From assembly GCF_000196675.2 (NCBI RefSeq), contig NC_015312.1, positions 6,836,501 through 6,900,500 on the forward strand: 64,000 nt of DNA, read 5' to 3'. This DNA comes from Pseudonocardia benzenivorans CB1190. Its GTDB lineage: Bacteria > Actinomycetota > Actinomycetes > Mycobacteriales > Pseudonocardiaceae. Numbering within the stretch: position 1 is the first letter of the stretch; each line of letters begins with the position of its first letter. This document shows positions 59,868-64,000 of the stretch, one piece after another. Under the pieces are notes generated by a model. That model made no database searches. It saw only the letters and a list, made by a program, of their open reading frames with translations, and had not been told where the DNA came from. Position numbers and translations under genes: made by a program.

Positions 59868-60569
59868 GTGAGCACGATCGATTCCTCGGTGATGCTGCTG
59901 ACCGTCGGGGACGAGGCCACGGGCCGGCGGCTTCCGTTCCACGGTAGTCGCCCGGGCGCACGTCTCGCCCGGGTGCCCGCGGCACTGGCCGCGGTTCCGG
60001 CGGTCCGGCTGCCCTCGCGGCCCGGCCGCACCGACCTCGACCCGGTGCTCGACGAGCAGCGCCCGGGGCGGGTCGTCGTCTCCGGGACCGACGCCGTCCT
60101 CGCGGCGGTGCTGGTGCGCCTGCTGCGCAGGGAGCTGCTCGGGGCGGTCGAGGTCGCGTTCGTGCCGACGACGCGCCGCTCGGCCGCGGCCGCGGCCTGG
60201 GGGCTGCCGCGCGACCGGGCGGCGGCCGCGGCGCTGGCCCTCGACGGAACGGCGTCGCCGGTGCCGCTGATCCGCGACGACGCGGGGGGCGTGCTCGTCG
60301 GCCGCGGCGAGGTGCGCAACCTGCGCGGCGAGGCCTACTGCGACAACACGCTCGTCGTCAGGGGGTCGGTGCGCAGGCTGCTGGCCGCGCCCGGTCCGCA
60401 GGGCGTGTCGTCGCTGGCGGGGCGCGGGGTCCGGGCGGCGACGGGCCGCGCGCTGCAGATCGGCTGCGTGGGGGCGCGGGTCGTCGTGAACGGGGTGGAG
60501 CATCCGCGCGAGGTGCCGCGCTGGACGTGGTACCGGCACACCGAGGACTGGTTGCTCGTCCGCCCGTGA
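59868..60569 (+). CDS. Protein of unknown function, possibly diacylglycerol/lipid-kinase-like
   Basis: 233 residues, GTG start. The segments GRVVVSGTDAVLAAVLVRLL and VEVAFVPTTRRSAAAAAWGL resemble the nucleotide-binding core of NAD/diacylglycerol-kinase-fold proteins (a VxGTDA where GGDGT would be expected), and RGEAYCDNTLVVRGSVRRLL plus GARVVVNGVEHPREVPRWTW form a beta-rich second half. The exact GGDGT motif is absent. The gene sits divergent from purA and upstream of the urease operon, as a stand-alone unit. Assignment beyond hypothetical is weak. Confidence 0.7.
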   Translation: MSTIDSSVMLLTVGDEATGRRLPFHGSRPGARLARVPAALAAVPAVRLPSRPGRTDLDPVLDEQRPGRVVVSGTDAVLAAVLVRLLRRELLGAVEVAFVPTTRRSAAAAAWGLPRDRAAAAALALDGTASPVPLIRDDAGGVLVGRGEVRNLRGEAYCDNTLVVRGSVRRLLAAPGPQGVSSLAGRGVRAATGRALQIGCVGARVVVNGVEHPREVPRWTWYRHTEDWLLVRP

Positions 60570-60595
60570 CGCCGCGACCCGTTGCAGCGCATGGC

Positions 60596-60633
60596 GAAAC
60601 ACGTTCGGAACATGCGAGTAACACCCCGAACGT
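60596..60633 (+). promoter_or_regulatory. GlnR-box-like array upstream of the urease operon
   Basis: GAAAC (60596), GGAAC (60607), GTAAC (60618) and AACGT (60629) recur with an exact 11-bp period. The actinobacterial GlnR box is a pair of gTnAC-n6-GaAAC half-sites with the same period. The array ends 12 bp before the ureA ATG. The nitrogen regulator GlnR is known to control urease operons in relatives, so this fits. Confidence 0.6.
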
Positions 60634-60645
60634 AGAACTGTCCGC

Positions 60646-60948
60646 ATGCACCTGAGCCCCCAGGAGCGGGACAAGCTGCTCGTCCACGTCGCCGCCGACG
60701 TCGCACGCACCCGCCGAGCCCGTGGCCTCCGGATGAACCATCCCGAGGCCATCGCGTTGATCACCGACCACGTGCTGGAGGGCGCCCGCGACGGCCGGAC
60801 CGTCAGCGAGCTGATGGCCAGCGGCCGCGAGGTCCTCAGCCGCGCCGACGTGCTGGACGGGGTCGGCGAGATGATCGACTCGGTCCAGGTCGAGGCCACG
60901 TTCCCGGACGGCACGAAGCTCGTCACCGTGCACAGCCCGATCGTCTGA
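60646..60948 (+). CDS. ureA: Urease subunit gamma
   Basis: 100 residues, full length for UreA: MHLSPQERDKLLVHVAADVA, NHPEAIALITDHVLEGARDG, VEATFPDGTKLVTVHSPI. The smallest structural subunit of nickel urease, which hydrolyses urea to ammonia and carbamate. First gene of the operon. Its stop and the ureB start share one base (TGATG). Confidence 0.97.
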   Translation: MHLSPQERDKLLVHVAADVARTRRARGLRMNHPEAIALITDHVLEGARDGRTVSELMASGREVLSRADVLDGVGEMIDSVQVEATFPDGTKLVTVHSPIV

Positions 60949-61325
60949 TGGCGGGCGGAGGCGCCGCCGCGGGCGGCTGGGCCCCGGGACAGGTCATTCC
61001 CGGTGACGAGCCCGTGGAGCTCAATCCGGGCCGGGAACGCACGACGCTCGTCGTCACCAACACCGGTGACCGGCCCGTGCAGGTCGGCTCCCACTTCCAC
61101 TTCGCGGCCGTCAACCCCGGGCTGGCGTTCGACCGTGCGGCCGCCTGGGGCACCCGGCTCGACGTGCCTGCGGGCACGTCGGTGCGGTTCGAGCCGGGCG
61201 TCGAGAAGGAGGTCGTCCTGGTGCCGCTGGCCGGCGCCCGCCGGGTGTCCGGGCTGCGCGCCGAGTACGCCGGAGCCCTGGACGAGCGCACCGCGGAGCC
61301 CACCGAGAGGAACTACGGCGCATGA
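60948..61325 (+). CDS. ureB: Urease subunit beta
   Basis: 125 residues: PGQVIPGDEPVELNPGRERT, NTGDRPVQVGSHFHFAAVNP and RLDVPAGTSVRFEPGVEKEV are the classical UreB blocks. A Gly/Ala-rich start (AGGGAAAGGWAPG) is unremarkable. It overlaps ureC by 4 bp. Confidence 0.97.
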   Translation: MAGGGAAAGGWAPGQVIPGDEPVELNPGRERTTLVVTNTGDRPVQVGSHFHFAAVNPGLAFDRAAAWGTRLDVPAGTSVRFEPGVEKEVVLVPLAGARRVSGLRAEYAGALDERTAEPTERNYGA

Positions 61326-63034
61326 CGGCCATCGACCGGGCCCGCTATGCAGACCTGTTCGGCCCGACGACGGGCGACCGCATCCGGCTGGCCGACACGA
61401 ACCTGCTGATCGAGGTGACCGAGGACCGCAGCCGTGGGCCGGCCTCGGGCGACGAGGTGATCTTCGGCGGCGGCAAGGTCATCCGCGAGTCCATGGGTCA
61501 GTCCACGGTGACCTCGGCCGAGGGCGCCCCCGACCTGGTCATCACCGGCGCGGTGGTCCTGGACCACTGGGGCGTCGTCAAGGCGGACGTCGGCATCACC
61601 GACGGGCGCATCACCGGGATCGGCAAGGCGGGCAACCCGGACACCATGGACGGCGTGGACTTCCCCATCGGGCCGTCCACGGAGATCATCGCCGGGAACG
61701 GCAAGATCCTCACCGCGGGTGGGATCGACGTCCACGTCCACTTCATCACTCCGGGGCTCGTCGACACCGCGCTCGCCGCGGGGCTCACGACGCTGGGCGG
61801 CGGCGGCACCGGGCCCGCCGAGGGCACGAAGGCCACGACCGTCACGCCCGGGCCGCGCAACCTCGCGCGGATGTTCCAGGCGCTCGACCACCTGCCGGTC
61901 AACGTCCTGCTGATGGGCAAGGGCAACACGACCAGCACCGACGCGCTCTGGGAGCAGCTGCGGGCGGGCGCGGGCGGGTTCAAGCTGCACGAGGACTGGG
62001 GGACGACCCCGGCGGCGATCGACGCGTGCCTGCGCGTCGCGGACGCGTCCGGCGTACAGGTCGCCATCCACACCGACACCCTCAACGAGGCCGGTTTCCT
62101 GGAGTCGACGGTCGAGGCGATCGCCGGCCGCTCGATCAACGCGTTCCACACCGAGGGCGCCGGCGGCGGGCACGCGCCGGACATCATCGAGGTCGTCGGG
62201 ACGGGGAACATCCTGCCCAGCTCGACGAACCCGACCCGGCCGCACACCGTCAACACGCTCGACGAGCACCTCGACATGCTGATGGTCTGCCACCACCTCA
62301 ACCCGTCGGTACCCGAGGACCTGGCGTTCGCCGAGAGCCGCATCAGGCCGACGACGATCGCCGCCGAGGACGTGCTGCACGACATCGGCGCGATCTCGAT
62401 GATGAGCTCGGACTCGCAGGCCATGGGCCGCATCGGCGAGGTCGTCATCCGCACCTGGCAGACCGCGCACGTCATGAAGGCGGCCCGCGGCGCGCTGCCC
62501 GGCGACGGGCAGGCCGACAACCTGCGGGCGCGGCGCTACGTCGCGAAGTACACGATCAACCCGGCGATCGCGCACGGCATGGGCGAGGAGATCGGGTCGG
62601 TCGAGGTCGGCAAGCTCGCCGACCTCGTGTTGTGGGACCCGAAGTTCTTCGGCATCCGCCCCGACCTCGTGCTCAAGGGCGGGTTCATCGCGTGGGCCGC
62701 GATGGGCGACGCCAACGCGTCGATCCCGACCCCGCAGCCGGTGCTGGCCCGGCCGATGTTCGGCGCGGCACCGGCGGTCGCGGCGGCGACGAGCCTGAAC
62801 TTCGTCGCCCCCGCGGCGCTGGAGGCGCGGTCGCTGGAGTCGCTCGGCCTCGCGAAGCCGGCCGCGCCGGTCGCGGACACCCGGTCGGTGACCAAGGCCC
62901 ACATGCTGCTCAACGACGCGACCCCCTCGGTGAAGGTCGATCCCGACTCCTTCGAGGTGCGGATCGACGGCGACGTCGTCGAGCCCGCCCCGGTGTCCGA
63001 GCTGCCGATGGCCCAGCGCTACTTCCTGTTCTGA
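61322..63034 (+). CDS. ureC: Urease subunit alpha
   Basis: 570 residues, normal length. All active-site residues are visible: H138 and H140 (DVHVHFITPG), the carbamylated lysine K221 and H223 (GGFKLHEDWG), H250 (VAIHTDTLNE), H276 (AFHTEGAGGGHAPD), the flap cysteine C323 (MVCHHLNP) and D364 (MSSDSQAMGR). It carries the two nickel ions. Ends with YFLF as usual. One-base overlap (TGATG) with ureF. Confidence 0.98.
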   Translation: MTAIDRARYADLFGPTTGDRIRLADTNLLIEVTEDRSRGPASGDEVIFGGGKVIRESMGQSTVTSAEGAPDLVITGAVVLDHWGVVKADVGITDGRITGIGKAGNPDTMDGVDFPIGPSTEIIAGNGKILTAGGIDVHVHFITPGLVDTALAAGLTTLGGGGTGPAEGTKATTVTPGPRNLARMFQALDHLPVNVLLMGKGNTTSTDALWEQLRAGAGGFKLHEDWGTTPAAIDACLRVADASGVQVAIHTDTLNEAGFLESTVEAIAGRSINAFHTEGAGGGHAPDIIEVVGTGNILPSSTNPTRPHTVNTLDEHLDMLMVCHHLNPSVPEDLAFAESRIRPTTIAAEDVLHDIGAISMMSSDSQAMGRIGEVVIRTWQTAHVMKAARGALPGDGQADNLRARRYVAKYTINPAIAHGMGEEIGSVEVGKLADLVLWDPKFFGIRPDLVLKGGFIAWAAMGDANASIPTPQPVLARPMFGAAPAVAAATSLNFVAPAALEARSLESLGLAKPAAPVADTRSVTKAHMLLNDATPSVKVDPDSFEVRIDGDVVEPAPVSELPMAQRYFLF

Positions 63035-63717
63035 TGCCCAGCCTCGCCACGCTCGTCCTGTCCGACGCCCGGTTCCCCGGCGGCGGCCACGTGCACTCCG
63101 GCGGACTGGAGGAGGCCGTGGCCCGCGCGCTTGTCACCGGGGTCGGCGATCTCGGCACGTTCCTGCACGGGAGGCTGCGCACCGCAGGTCTCGTCGCCGC
63201 CTCCTTCGCCGCGGCAGCGGCGGTCGCCGCGGGCTCCGCGGAGCCGTGCTGGGCAGCGCTGGACGCCGAGCTCGACGCGCGCACCCCGTCGGCGGCGCAA
63301 CGCGACGCGTCGCGCGCGCAGGGTCGCGGCACGCTGCGCGCCGCCCGCGCGTCGTGGCCGTCCCCGGTCCTCGACGCGCTGGTGGCGGCGCATCCGCGGC
63401 CGCACCATCCGCTGCTCGTCGGGGCGGTCGTCGGGATCGCGGGCGGCGACCCCGTCGAGGCCGCGCAGTGCGTCGCGTACCTGGCCGTGAGCGGACCGGC
63501 CTCGGCCGCCGTCCGGCTGCTCGGCCTCGACCCGATCGCCGTCAACGCCGCGATCGTCGCGATGGCGCCGACCGTCGACGAGGTGGTCGCGCTCGCCGTC
63601 GCGGCGGCGGACCGGGCGCCCGCCGACCTCCCCGCACCCGGGGCCCCGATGCTCGACCTCCTGGCCCAGTCCCACGTCCGCCACCACCGAGAGCAGGTGC
63701 GTCTCTTTGCGTCCTGA
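63034..63717 (+). CDS. ureF: Urease accessory protein UreF
   Basis: 227 residues: LVLSDARFPGGGHVHSGGLE is the typical UreF N-terminus, with LRAARASWPSPVLDALVAAH and PHHPLLVGAVVGIAGGDPVE following. UreF joins UreD/H and UreG on apo-urease for GTP-dependent nickel insertion. No ureE precedes it. The ATG at 63034 is fixed by the one-base overlap with ureC. Confidence 0.92.
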   Translation: MPSLATLVLSDARFPGGGHVHSGGLEEAVARALVTGVGDLGTFLHGRLRTAGLVAASFAAAAAVAAGSAEPCWAALDAELDARTPSAAQRDASRAQGRGTLRAARASWPSPVLDALVAAHPRPHHPLLVGAVVGIAGGDPVEAAQCVAYLAVSGPASAAVRLLGLDPIAVNAAIVAMAPTVDEVVALAVAAADRAPADLPAPGAPMLDLLAQSHVRHHREQVRLFAS

Positions 63718-64000
63718 GGACCACGTCGGCCACGGCCACGGTCACCTGGTGACCTTCGACCCGACCGAGACCGAGCCCGACCACCACGACACCCCGCCCA
63801 CCCACGGCCGGGCGGTCCGGATCGGGATCGGCGGACCGGTCGGCAGCGGCAAGACCGCGCTGGTCGCGGCGTTGGCGCGCAGCCTGGCCGACCGGGTCCG
63901 GCTCGCCGTCGTCACCAACGACATCTACACGACCGAGGACGCCGACTTCCTGCGCCGCAACGCCGTGCTGCCGCCCGACCGCGTCGAGGCCGTCCAGACC
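63707..64000 (+). CDS. ureG: Urease accessory GTPase UreG, cut by window end
   Basis: The frame reads RIGIGGPVGSGKTALVAALA with the GPVGSGKT P-loop, then VVTNDIYTTEDADFLRRNAV, diagnostic of UreG. The likely start is the TTG at 63707 (LRPEDHVGHGHGHLVTF), giving a histidine-rich N-terminus of the kind seen in actinobacterial UreG; GTG 63749 is an alternative. The first choice overlaps ureF by 11 bp. UreG delivers nickel to urease with GTP hydrolysis. Its C-terminus and any ureD lie beyond the window. Confidence 0.93.
   Translation, partial: MRPEDHVGHGHGHLVTFDPTETEPDHHDTPPTHGRAVRIGIGGPVGSGKTALVAALARSLADRVRLAVVTNDIYTTEDADFLRRNAVLPPDRVEAVQT

Overview
The window is very GC-rich actinobacterial DNA with dense, often 4-bp-overlapping genes and frequent GTG starts. 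Its right half keeps a gene block that follows the Mycobacterium tuberculosis order Rv3682-Rv3671c (ponA2, whiB4, two Get3-like ATPases, a DUF4177 protein, RidA, a metallo-beta-lactamase-fold hydrolase, crp, a small membrane protein, nth, a TlpA-like thioredoxin, a CoA-type NUDIX, marP). This order and the overall gene content suggest a member of the Pseudonocardiaceae, probably Pseudonocardia-like. That placement is an inference; no rRNA or marker gene was compared.

1-14.7 kb is a catabolic region. A cut-off dehydrogenase and an alpha/beta-hydrolase are followed by a PucR-type regulator divergent from a long operon: luciferase-like monooxygenase, DUF917 protein, hydantoinase/oxoprolinase subunit, and two complete three-subunit molybdenum hydroxylases in tandem. 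The set looks like hydroxylation plus ring opening of an N-heterocycle, but the substrate cannot be read from the sequence. 14.7-17.1 kb carries a small secreted protein and a matrixin-type zinc protease joined to a six-repeat propeller.

17.2-32.1 kb is island DNA anchored on a tRNA-Thr(CGT) gene (minus strand, 32028-32104). Near-copies of the tRNA 3' half lie at 21913-21957 and 17168-17209, in the same orientation. They delimit two stacked segments. The outer one (17.2-21.9 kb) holds a partly decayed catabolic cassette: CoA-transferase stump, SDR, GlcG-like protein, RutA-like flavin monooxygenase, gutted HMG-CoA-lyase-like gene and a divergent AraC regulator. The inner one (21.9-32.0 kb) holds a complete Wadjet (JetABCD) anti-plasmid defence operon and a divergent AlbA_2/Schlafen-type gene. 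No integrase is visible.

32.1-40 kb is housekeeping: an NTF2-like protein, DNA polymerase III delta', an MFS-thymidylate-kinase fusion whose P-loop is degenerate, a tail-anchored disordered protein, PonA2 and WhiB4. 40-42.7 kb is an insertion zone with a VapBC pair, a frameshifted formamidase-like remnant, a small monooxygenase and palindromic repeats. 42.7-57.8 kb resumes the conserved block, interrupted by two related genes of unknown function (one a 919-residue proline-rich protein), a Gfo/Idh/MocA oxidoreductase, a NUDIX gene and an MFS exporter. 57.8-58.5 kb is a non-coding cluster of dispersed palindromic repeats. Then come purA, a gene of unknown function, and the start of a urease operon (ureA-B-C-F-G, cut by the window end) with a GlnR-box-like array upstream, which fits nitrogen control.
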